The notes under the pieces are model-generated. The model searched no databases and had not been told where the DNA came from. It saw only the letters and a program-made list of their open reading frames with translations. The position numbers and the translations under genes were made by a program. DNA of 64,000 nt from Saussurea involucrata (Eukaryota > Streptophyta > Magnoliopsida > Asterales > Asteraceae). This document shows, in pieces, positions 1 to 9,774 of this stretch; the first letter of the stretch is position 1; the number at the start of each line of letters is the position of its first letter. The stretch is taken from the NCBI GenBank assembly GCA_033807775.1, contig CM066321.1, positions 254,188,422 to 254,252,421 of the forward strand, given 5' to 3'.

Positions 1-554
1 AAAAGTGAAGAAGAAAGGAAAGAATGAATGGTGAATGTTCTAGAGAGAGAAGAGAGGAAGATGGATGGTTGGAGGAAGTTTTGAAAATGAAACAAAAGTT
101 GCAAAATTGAGGGAATAAAGGGGGGGGGGGGAGGCCGGCCCCTTCATGGGCCCCCAACCCCTTGTTGTATATATTTTTTTTATATAAAAAATTTTAGCCC
201 AATATCATTTCTTTGTAGGATCATTTTTATTTTTATGAATAGATTGCAAGATACACTCTTAAAATACCTTCTTGTTTCTATAAATTTCCAATAAAAAGAA
301 AGTTTATGTATAAAAGAAAAAAACCCTATATTTCAAATAGATTATATGTTAGTTGAAGCATTTTGGCATTTCACAAGGCGTTCCGGTTAGTCATGGGTCA
401 AAACTGGGTCTTTTAGGCAACTACCGGGAATTCTAGCGAATCTTCGCCTTAATGTCTTCTGAAAAGGCCCTATCAAAGTATATTCCCTATGTTAACATTA
501 GTGAGGGTTTAACAGATGCTAACCTGCAAGTTTTGATTTTTGCTGGATGTTACA
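1..554 (-). repeat. Gypsy-1 3' LTR, 5' portion only
   Basis: Minus-strand LTR start (TGTAACATCC at 554) directly after the polypurine tract. It is nearly identical to 13808-14356, the matching part of the 5' LTR. It contains a run of G (about 120-132) whose length and flanks differ between the two copies. The rest of this LTR lies outside the window. Confidence 0.9.
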
Positions 555-569
555 GTTTTCCCCCGTTAG
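555..569 (-). other. Gypsy-1 polypurine tract
   Basis: On the minus strand a purine run (TAACGGGGGAAAAC) lies between the end of pol and the 3' LTR. This is where plus-strand DNA synthesis is expected to be primed in LTR retrotransposons. Confidence 0.8.
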
Positions 570-588
570 AGGAATTTCGTCCCGAAAT

Positions 589-3500
589 TTAATGACTGGT
601 ATTCCCAACCGGTTTCTGGGTGAACAAATGAGGATATTTACTCATCATATAATCCTCCCGTTCCCAAGTGTATTCAGGTCCATGTCTTGCATTCCAACGA
701 ACTTTTACGACCGGGATCTTGCTACGTCTTAATCGCTTAACATCTCGGTCAGGTATTTCAGCGGGTTCTTCTATAATGCGTAACTGCTCGCTCACTTGTA
801 TGTCTTCCAATGGTAGAACCAATGATTCATCCGATAGGCATTTCTTCAGATTCGACACATGGAATGTGTCGTGAATAGCGCTTAACTCTTGTGGTAGTTT
901 GAGTCTGTATGCAACGGGTCCAATCCTTTCCAGTATCTCAAATGGCCCGATATATCTTGGACTCAACTTGCCTCTCTTCCCAAATCGTACCAACCCTTTC
1001 CATGGCGACACCTTTAATAGTACCTTATCGTCCACCTGAAATTCCAATGGCTTCCTGCGATTATCTGCATAACTCTTCTGACGAGTTCTGGCTACTTTAA
1101 GTCTTTCCTGGATGGTTACGATCTTGTCCGTAGTCTCTTGAATTATGTCGGATCTTATCAGATGTCTGTCACCGACCTCCAACCAGCTGAGTGGGGATCT
1201 ACACTTGCGTCCATATAAGGCTTCGTACGTCGCGCACTTTAAGCTGGTATGGTAGCTATTGTTGTAAGAGAATTCGACTAGCGGTAAATGAGTATCCCAA
1301 CTTCCACCAAAATCTATTACACAGGCTCGCAGCATGTCTTCTAGTGTTTGTATAGTTCTTTCTGTCTGACCGTCCGTCTGCGGGTGGTAGGCAGTGCTCA
1401 TGTCCAAACGCGTGCCCAACGCTTTCTGGATTGATCGCCAAAAGCGTGACGTAAAACGGCTATCCCTGTCCGAGATTATAGCAGTAGGTACTCCATGACG
1501 CATAACGATCTCGTTGATGTAAATCTGAGCAAGCTTTTCCCCCTTGAAGTCTTCCCGAATAGGCAGAAAATGTGCAGATTTCGTAAGCCGATCCACTATA
1601 ACCCAGATTGAATCATGCCCTTTCCCGGTTCTGGGTAACTTAGTTATGAAATCCATGCTTATTTGTTCCCATTTCCATTCGGGAATCTCAGGTTGCTGAA
1701 GAAGACCAGATGGTTTCTGATGTTCCGCCTTAACCACTGCACAAGTTTGGCATTTGCTTACATACAACGCAACATCTTTCTTCATTCCTGGACACCAATA
1801 GTATTCCTTCAGGTCCTTGTACATCTTATCGGCTCCGGGGTGAATTGAATATCTTGATTTATGGGCTTCATCCATGATTATTGATCGTAGATTGGCCACC
1901 TTAGGTACCCAAACTTTATTTCGGAAGTAACGCACCCCGTCTGGTTGTGTTTCAAATTCCCCTTCCAGATGACGTAGGGTTTCGTTTTTCAAATTCTCTT
2001 CTTTTAATGCTTCTTCTTGAGCTTCGAGGATTTGGTCTTTAAGACTCGTCCGGACCATCGTTCCCATGGCTCTTGCCCTCGATGGCTTCACCCTTTCTTT
2101 TCGGCTTAAAGCATCAGCTACAACATTAGCCTTGCCTGGGTGGTACTTTATCTCGCAATCGTAGTCGCTAAGCAGTTCAACCCATCTCCGTTGTCTCATA
2201 TTCATCATTTTCTGATAAAAAATGTGTTGTAGGCTTTTGTGGTCGGTAAAGACGGTACATTTACTGCCGTAGAGGTAATGTCTCCAAATCTTGAGTGCGA
2301 ACACTACGGCTCCTAGTTCCAAATCATGGGTGGTATAATTCTTTTCGTGAACTTTAAGTTGCCTTGATGCGTAGGCAATAACCTTGTCTTTTTGCATTAG
2401 CACACACCCCAACCCTTGGTGTGAGGCATCGCAGTACACAACAAAATTGTCTGCACCTTCTGGTAAGGCTAAGATTGGTGCATTGCATAACTTATGCTTA
2501 AGCGTCTGAAAAGCTTCCTCTTGTTTTTCTCCCCAATCGAACTTCTTATCCCTTTGGGTTAATGCCGTCAATGGTTGCGAAATTTTGGAGAAATTTGCAA
2601 TGAAACGCCGATAGTAACCAGCTAAACCGAGAAATGAACGAATTTCTGTCGGAGTCTTTGGGGCTTCCCACTTCATGATGGCTTCTATCTTGGCCGGATC
2701 GACATGAATTCCATCTTCATTAACTACATGCCCAAGAAATTGCACTTCACGAATCCAAAATTCGCATTTGGAAAGTTTAGCATACATTTTCTGGTCTCTG
2801 AGCAGTTCTAGTATTAGCTTTAAATGTTGCTCATGCTCTTTCTTGCTTTGCGAATAAATTGATATATCATCTATGAACACAATTATGAATTTGTCCAAGT
2901 ACGGTCGACATACTCTGTTCATTAGGTCCATAAAGACTGCTGGAGCGTTTGTCAGTCCAAAAGGCATGACTAGGAACTCATAATGCCCATATCGAGTCCT
3001 AAACGCTGTCTTAGGAATGTCCTCCTCACGAACCCTCATTTGATGGTATCCAGACCGAAGGTCGATCTTTGAAAAGTACGTAGCGCCTTGAAGTTGGTCG
3101 AACAGGTCATCGATTCGAGGAAGGGGATATCGGTTCTTGATGGTCAGCTTGTTAAGTTCCCTGTAGTCGATGCACATTCGAAAAGAACCATCCTTCTTTT
3201 TAACGAATAAAATTGGAGCTCCCCAGAGTGAAGAGCTGGGTCTGATGAATCCTTTATTGAGTAGCTCTTGGAGTTGGCCTGACAACTCCTGCATTTTTGA
3301 AGGTGCTAACCGGTAAGGTGATTTCGCCACGGGTGCCGCTCCCGGAATTAAGTCGATATGAAATTCAACTTGTCTTGGTGGGGGTAATCCAGGTAATTCA
3401 TCTGGGAATACCTCGGGAAAATCTCGTACTATCGGAAAGTCTTGAATATTCTTCTCTTTGATCTCCTTATCCACCACGTGTGTCAGAAATGCAACACAAT

Positions 3501-3933
3501 CTTTCTGCAAATATTTTCGCATCTTCATACACGACACTATTTTGAAATTTTTCCCGGAGTTTTCTCCCTGTATTTCAAGTACTCTTCCCTCGGTTTGTGG
3601 TATTCGGACGATCCTTTCGGAGCAAATGATTTCAGCACGATTTTTCAATAACCAATCCATACCTACGACTACATCGAAGCTTCCTAGTGTGATTGGGATT
3701 AAATCTATGCTAAAATCCTTTCCTGCCAGTTTAAGGGTACAATTTTTAATTACATCTCTGGCCCTAACTTCCTGTCCATTAGCAAATTCAATAATATATA
3801 ACTCTTCCAACTTTCGGGTTCTCGAGTTTAATTTTGACCTAAAGTCTAACGATACAAAACTTTTATCTGCTCCGGAATCGAATAACACAAATGCATGATG
3901 ATAATGCCCGTCCTTGTAGAAGGCAAGCGGCAA
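589..3933 (-). CDS. Gypsy-1 pol polyprotein: protease, RT, RNase H, integrase, chromodomain-like tail
   Basis: An uninterrupted frame of 1114 codons. Visible in order: aspartic protease motif DSGADKSF near residue 19; RT with KKKDGSFRMCIDYRELNKL near 245 and FIDD near 357; RNase H with YCDASHQGLG near 500 and TDHKSL; an integrase zinc-finger region with HPGADKMY and CQTC; catalytic D, D and E around MDFITKLP, SDRDSRF and QTERTIQ; and a C-terminal chromodomain-like stretch ending near YTWEREDYM. The family's products copy RNA into DNA and integrate it, the tail probably steering insertion to heterochromatin. The first codons (MPLAFYKDG) are an out-of-frame reading of gag sequence: a deletion fused the gag start to the protease, so this start is unlikely to be the natural one. 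Confidence 0.93.
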   Translation of the reverse strand: MPLAFYKDGHYHHAFVLFDSGADKSFVSLDFRSKLNSRTRKLEELYIIEFANGQEVRARDVIKNCTLKLAGKDFSIDLIPITLGSFDVVVGMDWLLKNRAEIICSERIVRIPQTEGRVLEIQGENSGKNFKIVSCMKMRKYLQKDCVAFLTHVVDKEIKEKNIQDFPIVRDFPEVFPDELPGLPPPRQVEFHIDLIPGAAPVAKSPYRLAPSKMQELSGQLQELLNKGFIRPSSSLWGAPILFVKKKDGSFRMCIDYRELNKLTIKNRYPLPRIDDLFDQLQGATYFSKIDLRSGYHQMRVREEDIPKTAFRTRYGHYEFLVMPFGLTNAPAVFMDLMNRVCRPYLDKFIIVFIDDISIYSQSKKEHEQHLKLILELLRDQKMYAKLSKCEFWIREVQFLGHVVNEDGIHVDPAKIEAIMKWEAPKTPTEIRSFLGLAGYYRRFIANFSKISQPLTALTQRDKKFDWGEKQEEAFQTLKHKLCNAPILALPEGADNFVVYCDASHQGLGCVLMQKDKVIAYASRQLKVHEKNYTTHDLELGAVVFALKIWRHYLYGSKCTVFTDHKSLQHIFYQKMMNMRQRRWVELLSDYDCEIKYHPGKANVVADALSRKERVKPSRARAMGTMVRTSLKDQILEAQEEALKEENLKNETLRHLEGEFETQPDGVRYFRNKVWVPKVANLRSIIMDEAHKSRYSIHPGADKMYKDLKEYYWCPGMKKDVALYVSKCQTCAVVKAEHQKPSGLLQQPEIPEWKWEQISMDFITKLPRTGKGHDSIWVIVDRLTKSAHFLPIREDFKGEKLAQIYINEIVMRHGVPTAIISDRDSRFTSRFWRSIQKALGTRLDMSTAYHPQTDGQTERTIQTLEDMLRACVIDFGGSWDTHLPLVEFSYNNSYHTSLKCATYEALYGRKCRSPLSWLEVGDRHLIRSDIIQETTDKIVTIQERLKVARTRQKSYADNRRKPLEFQVDDKVLLKVSPWKGLVRFGKRGKLSPRYIGPFEILERIGPVAYRLKLPQELSAIHDTFHVSNLKKCLSDESLVLPLEDIQVSEQLRIIEEPAEIPDRDVKRLRRSKIPVVKVRWNARHGPEYTWEREDYMMSKYPHLFTQKPVGNTSH

Positions 3934-4216
3934 AATCCACTTTGTTCCCTTCCGTACATTTGCTGATGTTAAGGACAGACTCCATACCCTCTAACCAAGT
4001 TATTAATCCAACAGCTCCGTCGGTTCCATGAAACTCTTTAGGGTTGCAGGCCCTAAAAGCCTTGTACGTGCATTCCCTATTTCCAGTTGTTTCCGCATTG
4101 TTTCTTGGATTAGCATTCAGACCAGCTGCTAATTAGCTAACGATGTTTGGAAGTGCGGCCATGATTTGCTCGAACACGAGCCGTGCGATTTCGGGATCCT
4201 CTCTCCTTGGAGGCAT
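3911..4216 (-). pseudogene. Gypsy-1 gag remnant, N-terminal part only
   Basis: From an ATG at 4216 the minus strand encodes MPPRREDPEIARLVFEQIM and, after an in-frame TAA at 4133-4135, a stretch containing CTYKAFRACNPKEFHG and ITWLEGMESVL. These resemble the start of the Tekay gag capsid domain. The reading then runs into protease sequence near 3911-3916 in a different frame. Most of the capsid and the expected CCHC zinc knuckle are missing, which points to an internal deletion of perhaps 1 kb. The TAA could have arisen from CAA by one C-to-T change. The element therefore could not make its own Gag. Confidence 0.75.
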
Positions 4217-4565
4217 AGTCCTACAGGTATTGTTTTAATTAAGGATTTAGTCACATGGTCACCATTACTGTTATTGGGTTACACTTCCTACTTGTTATGT
4301 TAATCTAAGTTATGGTACTACTTCAAGCATACTATCATTATTATCTACACGTAATGTCATAACAACATACCACAATTTCATAATCATGTATTAAAAGTAC
4401 TTGAGATATATAAGCATTAACCAAACATTTCATTTACAAGTCGTAAACATCCAATACCCAAAAGAACAATTAACAAAACATTTAATGTTTGATTTAACGG
4501 CTACATGCCCCAAAAATATAAGTCTAAGCTTAATCAATCCCAAAATCTTCGCAATGAGTGTTTTA
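4217..4565 (-). other. Gypsy-1 spacer between upstream ORF and gag
   Basis: AT-rich sequence with no long frame and no recognised motif. It lies between the stop of the 200-codon ORF and the gag ATG. Confidence 0.5.
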
Positions 4566-5168
4566 CTATCGCCTCAATGTACAGATCAGCAGTCCCATCA
4601 TCATCATCAAAGCTCCTATTACCCAAGCTAGGTACATACGTAGTTTCCTCACTTCTCTCCGGGTGAAGGCGATGACCTCCATAGTTCGGTCCGAGACCTC
4701 ACTATGGGATTTTAGAACCTCCATTATTCCATTCAAGTGTTGATGTTTTTGGTCCAATCTCTCTTTATGAAGTTGCACCTCTTGCGACATCATTAGGACC
4801 CACTGACTTTCCCGGGCAGTCATGCCGGGAGGGTGAGCCACTGGTACCCCGGTCACCACTTGAGGGTTTCCTCGCCGCGCTCCCGGTCGGGAGGACTCTC
4901 CTTCGTATCTCGGTGGGTGGGTGAAACTCACACACCTAGGCAATGGAACACTTTTTCTAGCCGTGGTTCTTACTCTCGGTCCTCGAAGTGTAGGCGGAGG
5001 GGATCGAGTGAGTGGTGCACTGTTTACTTCATGGTCGCCCTCATACGGGTCTCTCTCCACCTTAACAAATGCATTCCCCCTAGGATGGCTAGTAATATAG
5101 CCGGAGGGGTCAGCCGAGTAAGAGTGCTCGGAAGGAGTGTGCTCGGATGAAGTGTGGGTAGACGACAT
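4566..5168 (-). CDS. Hypothetical 200-aa protein upstream of gag, with a C-terminal membrane segment
   Basis: An open frame of 200 codons between the primer-binding site and gag. I do not recognise it as a named family. The N-terminal 60 residues are rich in Ser, Thr, Glu and Pro (MSSTHTSSEHTPSEHSYSAD). A basic, Arg/Pro-rich middle follows, then a helical, heptad-like stretch (residues about 120-175), and a strongly hydrophobic segment YLAWVIGALMMMMGLLIC before a short basic end. That is the layout of a tail-anchored membrane protein, but this is prediction by eye. It is not the capsid domain, which starts separately at 4216. Standard chromoviruses encode only gag-pol, so an extra leader ORF is unusual. 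It could also be captured or chance-open sequence. Confidence 0.55.
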   Translation of the reverse strand: MSSTHTSSEHTPSEHSYSADPSGYITSHPRGNAFVKVERDPYEGDHEVNSAPLTRSPPPTLRGPRVRTTARKSVPLPRCVSFTHPPRYEGESSRPGARRGNPQVVTGVPVAHPPGMTARESQWVLMMSQEVQLHKERLDQKHQHLNGIMEVLKSHSEVSDRTMEVIAFTRREVRKLRMYLAWVIGALMMMMGLLICTLRR

Positions 5169-5527
5169 AGTGAACTGCGATAATGGTAGACTTAGTTATT
5201 AAGTGTGTTATTGTAAGTGCCTAAGATATGCAATGTTTATGCATGCACACACAAAAATCATGCTTTCCATTTTTAAGTAGGAATTTATTTTAAGCATACC
5301 TTTAATATAACCAATCCAAGTCCCCCATTATATATTCCTAAATTAAACATAGGTGATCAGGCTTTGTTTAATTGAGGTATAATAATGTGACACTCATCTT
5401 AGTTATATTAGTAATATGTTTTCAATTTTTGAAAGTCATTTCGAAAACCGTTTTAAAAATAATTTGCGTTATGGTTGGGTTATAGTTTGTGGTTTCCATA
5501 GGAAAACCGGCATTCTCTATAACCTTA
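5169..5527 (-). other. Gypsy-1 5' leader
   Basis: Non-coding sequence between the primer-binding site and the upstream ORF. AT-rich, with no further motif recognised. Confidence 0.5.
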
Positions 5528-5540
5528 GGCTATGATACCA
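5528..5540 (-). other. Gypsy-1 primer-binding site (initiator tRNA-Met type)
   Basis: The minus strand reads TGGTATCATAGCC four bases inside the 5' LTR end (…TGTGACA). It matches the usual plant tRNA-iMet complement TGGTATCAGAGCC with one mismatch at position 9. Confidence 0.85.
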
Positions 5541-5544
5541 AATC

Positions 5545-6284
5545 TGTCACACCCCGCTAAAGCGGAAACACGAGATGTAACAGATAGAGTTTCATAGCAT
5601 TAGGAAATAAACAACACCAACCATACAATTACATAAAGTATTACATTTCAAAGTTTCAAAAATTAAAGTTAAGGGTTTACAATCCATAGTTTACATGCAA
5701 CCCGTAATAGTGTTTTTAACAAGATATGGCAAAAGAAGAGTCTCGGTTGATGTCGTCATGCATGCTAAAATAAACCTTGTCATTTACCTTCTTAGCCCCT
5801 GAAAAGCATGTTTAAAACAAAAAGGTCAACTACAAAGAGTTGGTGAGTTCACAGGTTTTCCATATACTCAACAGTTTTTCATCCAAAGGTTACTTTCATG
5901 AAACGTATGTTCACGACAAGCTTTAAGTTTAAAATTTCATGAGTACAAATTTACAATGAATGACTTTTGTAAGATATATAAGTGTTGAGCCACTACTAAG
6001 CCTACCGACAACCTACGCCCCGCGAACTACCTCAGAGGTGGTATGTTGGCCACATGAGTAGAACATTATTGACTGATAAAGTGCACCCCTACTCGTCAGT
6101 CCATGGTGGGTTTGTCAAACCAAATAGCGCTATACACAAGTATCAACGGCTTATAATAAGTTAATAAGTAGTGTACCAATTGGGGACTTAACATTTTCGT
6201 TACAACTCAACATATCTTTGTCACTTATGTAATTTTGTTCATTCATTAGTACTCATTTCCCAATTCAAGTATATTCATAATTTA
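5545..6284 (-). repeat. Gypsy-1 5' LTR, 3' portion
   Basis: Begins on the plus strand with TGTCACACC, the complement of an LTR end in …CA, next to the primer-binding site. It continues to the inserted Copia-1 LTR at 6285 and resumes near 12237. Added together, the two pieces give an LTR of about 2.86 kb. No coding sequence is seen. Confidence 0.8.
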
Positions 6285-6548
6285 TGATAAATCCCAGATC
6301 TCTAGCAATAAGATATGAATGTAGTGAGAGAGAATCTAGAGAGCAAATATGTCATCCATGTATTGATCTCAAAGGATTACAAAAGGTTTCTAAAAGATTA
6401 CTAAAGCTTTTGAAGTGTTACTAACAAATGGTCTAGACAGCCTATTTATACCCATGACATACAAGGTATAAAGGCATTCACAATACTGTATAGACTCATA
6501 CAGTACATTGACTTTACAGTAAATCTTGAATACAATAATGCTCTAACA
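6285..6548 (-). repeat. Copia-1 3' LTR
   Basis: On the minus strand it starts TGTTAGAGC directly after the purine tract AAAGGGGGAGAT and ends …TTTATCA. A TATA box (TATAAATA, complement of 6443-6450) lies about 100 bases into it. Its layout resembles the 487-bp Copia-2 LTR (same TGTTAGA start, a TATAAATA box, a TTTGAGAT-like stretch), but it is shorter at 264 bp. Confidence 0.8.
6443..6450 (-). promoter_or_regulatory. TATA box in Copia-1 LTR
   Basis: TATAAATA on the minus strand in a GGGTATAAATAGG context, at the expected place within a Copia LTR. Confidence 0.6.
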
Positions 6549-6560
6549 ATCTCCCCCTTT
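6549..6560 (-). other. Copia-1 polypurine tract
   Basis: AAAGGGGGAGAT on the minus strand, immediately before the LTR. Copia-2 has the same signal at its 3' LTR. Confidence 0.8.
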
Positions 6561-7781
6561 GGATTCAAGATTTAAAAAATTTGACAGCAGTCTTCAGCTC
6601 TTTGTAAAGTCAATCTTCTTCAACAGACACTTTATCAAACTATCTTAAAGTAGCTTTATCTCCACTAGTTCACGGCGAACTATATGCTTTGACACTCTTT
6701 AAGAACTCAGCTTTGAAGAATCTTCAGACAAACATGAAAAGTCATTGTCTTTTTCTTTGAAAAATCAACCTTCTTCAATACAATCTTCAACAGATTGTCT
6801 TCAAGTCTTGAACATGGATTTCATATCTTTATATAGAACCATCAATTCGGAACAAGATAAATAAGAAACGATTAGAGTTTGGATCAGAAAGATGTGAAAC
6901 CATCCACATTGTTGAACTTTTAGGTGTAAGCGCATTCCGAGAACCACTCAGAACTAAGATAACCAAATTCAACAATATTTAGACTTCACATGATCCTTCT
7001 CCCCAATCTTCAGTCTTTGTTCACGAATCTTTGACTTGAAATATATTTGACTTGAAAGCTCTTTGACATGAAATTGAATTAAACATTTCTCCCCCTTTTT
7101 CGATGATGGTGAGCATCATAATCAACGAAAACCATTTTCAATTTCAGTCGTGTCTTTGAGTATTGCTAACAATCTCCTCCTTACAGAATAACCTTGCACC
7201 CCCTCAAAATAAGAATTCTGGAGCAATTTATTTTCTCCCCCTGAAAGTATGCATATATTTCAATAACGTACAGTATTTGAAATTGTAGCACAAATTTTAA
7301 AACAAATTTACACAAGGAAAATAAAATTCATTGAATTTTATTTTATAACTACAAACATTTGATCATTTGAAAACTTTACAAAAGAAATTCAACTTAATGA
7401 AATTTAACAGATTTTTCAATCAAATGAAATCAAATGCATGTGTTTGGATTCAAGAACAAGTCATCATTGTATATCAAGTTAAAAAATGTTCAGTTTCAAC
7501 CCCTTTATTAAATCTATTTGGTGTGCTAGCATGGGAAATATGATTAGCTTCAAGCATATGCAATTCTAAAACATATAAGAATATTTTGCTCTACTCACAC
7601 TATTTGTCCAAAATCAGAATTTTCACAAATTTACGGGTTTATCGCGACTTTGTATTTTCCCAAGTTTCAAGAGATGTGTGCTCATTGGCATCTTTTCGAT
7701 TTGTGCACATTGGCATCTTTTGATTTTGTGCACATTGACATCTTTTGATTTTGTGCTCATTGGCATCTTTTGATCAAAAAG
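6561..7781 (-). other. Copia-1 non-coding 3' region
   Basis: About 1.2 kb with no credible frame. It contains further minus-strand purine runs resembling the polypurine tract (near 7090-7102 and 7233-7240), as reported for Sireviruses. It also holds the short tandem repeat at 7677-7775. This stretch is present only on the left side of the palindrome. Confidence 0.6.
7677..7775. repeat. Short tandem repeat, four ~25-bp units
   Basis: Four imperfect copies of a unit beginning TGTGCACATTGGCATCTTTT, differing by one or two bases each. It lies just outside the palindrome's left arm. Confidence 0.8.
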
Positions 7782-9693
7782 TTTAGTAAGAATAAGATAC
7801 ACCGTTAAACATGACTTTCTATCTGGTTCTATAGCAGGATTTGGGTCAGCAGATCCCAGACCAGTTGGCCTTAGGTGCTAGGTGTCGAGCACCCCTTAGA
7901 ACTTAATTTCCCAAACCAGAAAGGCCACATCGATATATCTTAAACCCATTTGTACCAGTAGAACATGGCTTTCTATCTGGTTCTATTGCAGGATTTGGGT
8001 CAGCCGATCCCAGACCAGTTGATCTTAGGGACTAGGTGTCGAGCACCCCTTAGGACTTACTCTCCCAAACCAGAAAGGCCACAGGCACAAACTTTCAAAC
8101 TAAATGATTTGATTTAAAAACATAATGCATCTCAATCACTTGGTTCTAAAACATAGTGCTTCTCCCATATTTTCATTTCCATCCATCATTTTGACAAAAT
8201 AGGCTTTTTGAGCATTATATTCTATATAAGTCCAGATTCACATAACTTTGAGCATTCAGCATAATTTCATTCATGTTTTGCTGACCTTTCGATTTATTTC
8301 AGAGGTGAATAGTTGAAACAAATCTAACTCAGATAATACAAAAAGTACTTGTAAAATCATCTTTTAGCACACATTTAATTCATTGAAAGAAAATTGAAAT
8401 TTTTATCTCATTGAATTAAATTTGTAAAGATTCAAGTTTTCAAAGTGGTAGAAGCAAAATATAATCCAATGTTACCTTTTACCACGTTCCTTGAAACAGA
8501 AAGATGTAACAGTTAAGGATATCACCTGAGAAGTGTGAGTTCTAAACTGATTTGTTTAAAAGTTTTAGTCGTTGAAGTACGGGTCCTGAACTGAATTGTT
8601 CAGAAGCCATAGTCGTTGAAGCACGGGTTTTGAACTGATATGTTCAAAAGCCATAAACATTGAAGCACGGGTCCTGAATTGATGTATTCAGAAACCAAAG
8701 TCTCTTTTAAGTGCGGGTCCTAAACCGATATGTTTAGAAACCATAGTCTTTGAAGAACGGGTTTTGAACTGATATGTCCAAAAGCCAATAATATTTGTCT
8801 CCCCCTTAATGGTACAAATATTTTTCAAAAAATACGCCGCTTCTCTTCTGTTTTCAGTCATGTGTGTGGTATGTATCTACAATTCAGTACAACACATGAA
8901 GAACCTGCAAAACAGTTTAAGCAGATTTTGGTACCCAATGGCACTTGGGTCCTAGTGGGTTAGGTGTAGATCTCTTTGAAGGAATACTATAAGTACCGTA
9001 CCAAAAAGAAGTATAATCTTTATGCACAAAATCATTTGAACCACAGTAAGAACAACAGATTTTCTTATGGGCCAACCTAATCAGATGATTTACATGATGA
9101 ATAGGATTAGGTTTAGCATAAGATTTACCTTTTGGCGTATTGTTCTTCTTTGCATTTGATGTGGATACAGATGATTTTGGCACTTCTTTCTTTGGAACTG
9201 TTGTGCCTTTTACTCTCCATTCCATCTTCACCCTCTTGAAGACTGGAACTTCTTCAGGTTTGGAAGTATTAACTTTAGGCACTTTTGTTTTGTTATCTGA
9301 TTTATCAAACAGAGGATTATAGAAGAGATTTGTTGAACGAATCCGACCTTTTGAGAAATCTGTTGATCTATTAAATTGTGTAGAAGAAATGTTTTTAAAA
9401 CTTGAACTTGAAGCAGTTTTAAAAGAGCATTCAGAATCATTTGAATCAACAAATGGAGTCTGAAAGATAGAATTATGACCAGTCTGCTTTGAGACATCAA
9501 ATTTAAAAATGACGTCTTCAAGTTCTTTGACTTTGTTTATTAAAACATTTTTCTCTTTAGAAATTAGATCAAATTTCTTTTGGAGATCAGATTTGATCAA
9601 CTGATCCTTCATAATATCAGCTGATAAACCAGATAATCTTTTGGTAAGATTAAGAATCACATCTTCAAAATATTCACGTTCCGATTCAAAATC
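7782..9693. repeat. Left arm of large inverted repeat
   Basis: The reverse complement of 10398-12223. The outer end matches exactly (TTTAGTAAGAATAAGATACA at 7782 against its complement ending at 12223). The outer kilobase is about 99% identical to the other arm, with several stretches above 100 bp showing no difference. The inner part, which carries gag, differs at about 7% of bases over the 290 bp that I compared. The arm is about 85 bp longer than its partner, largely from extra copies of a 45-bp repeat. Confidence 0.92.
8530..8795. repeat. ~45-bp tandem repeat in left arm (about 6 copies)
   Basis: Units of the type GAAGTACGGGTCCTGAACTG…TTCAGAAGCCATAGTC repeat with variation. Each contains a small hairpin (CTGAAC…GTTCAG). 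The right arm has about four copies (11310-11480) and each array monomer about three, so copy number changes readily. Confidence 0.8.
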
Positions 9694-9774
9694 TTTTAGT
9701 TGAAAATTCTTTGTTGGCAAATCTGTTGTTTTATCTGATGTGAGAATTTTAGAACATGATTTTTGTGTTGGCAA
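8917..9774 (-). pseudogene. Copia-1 gag C-terminal fragment, left copy
   Basis: 285 codons. Most of it (residues about 27-285) parallels the right-arm copy. It shows a coiled-coil-like stretch, a basic Ser/Lys-rich part, a CCSYCGSNDFVHKDY cysteine motif and the end GPKCHWVPKSA. That end corresponds to PKWVPKTN in the Copia-2 gag, where protease follows. The N-terminal capsid domain and zinc knuckle are absent, so the apparent start is not a real one. After the stop, degraded protease-like sequence runs on for less than 100 bp and then becomes non-coding. Confidence 0.75.

Noticed and set aside
120..140. G/C homopolymer runs (also near 13926, 45169 and 53004) as functional G-quadruplexes
   Set aside because: Single runs whose length differs between LTR copies. 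Slippage or base-calling error is the simpler reading, and no four-tract arrangement is visible.
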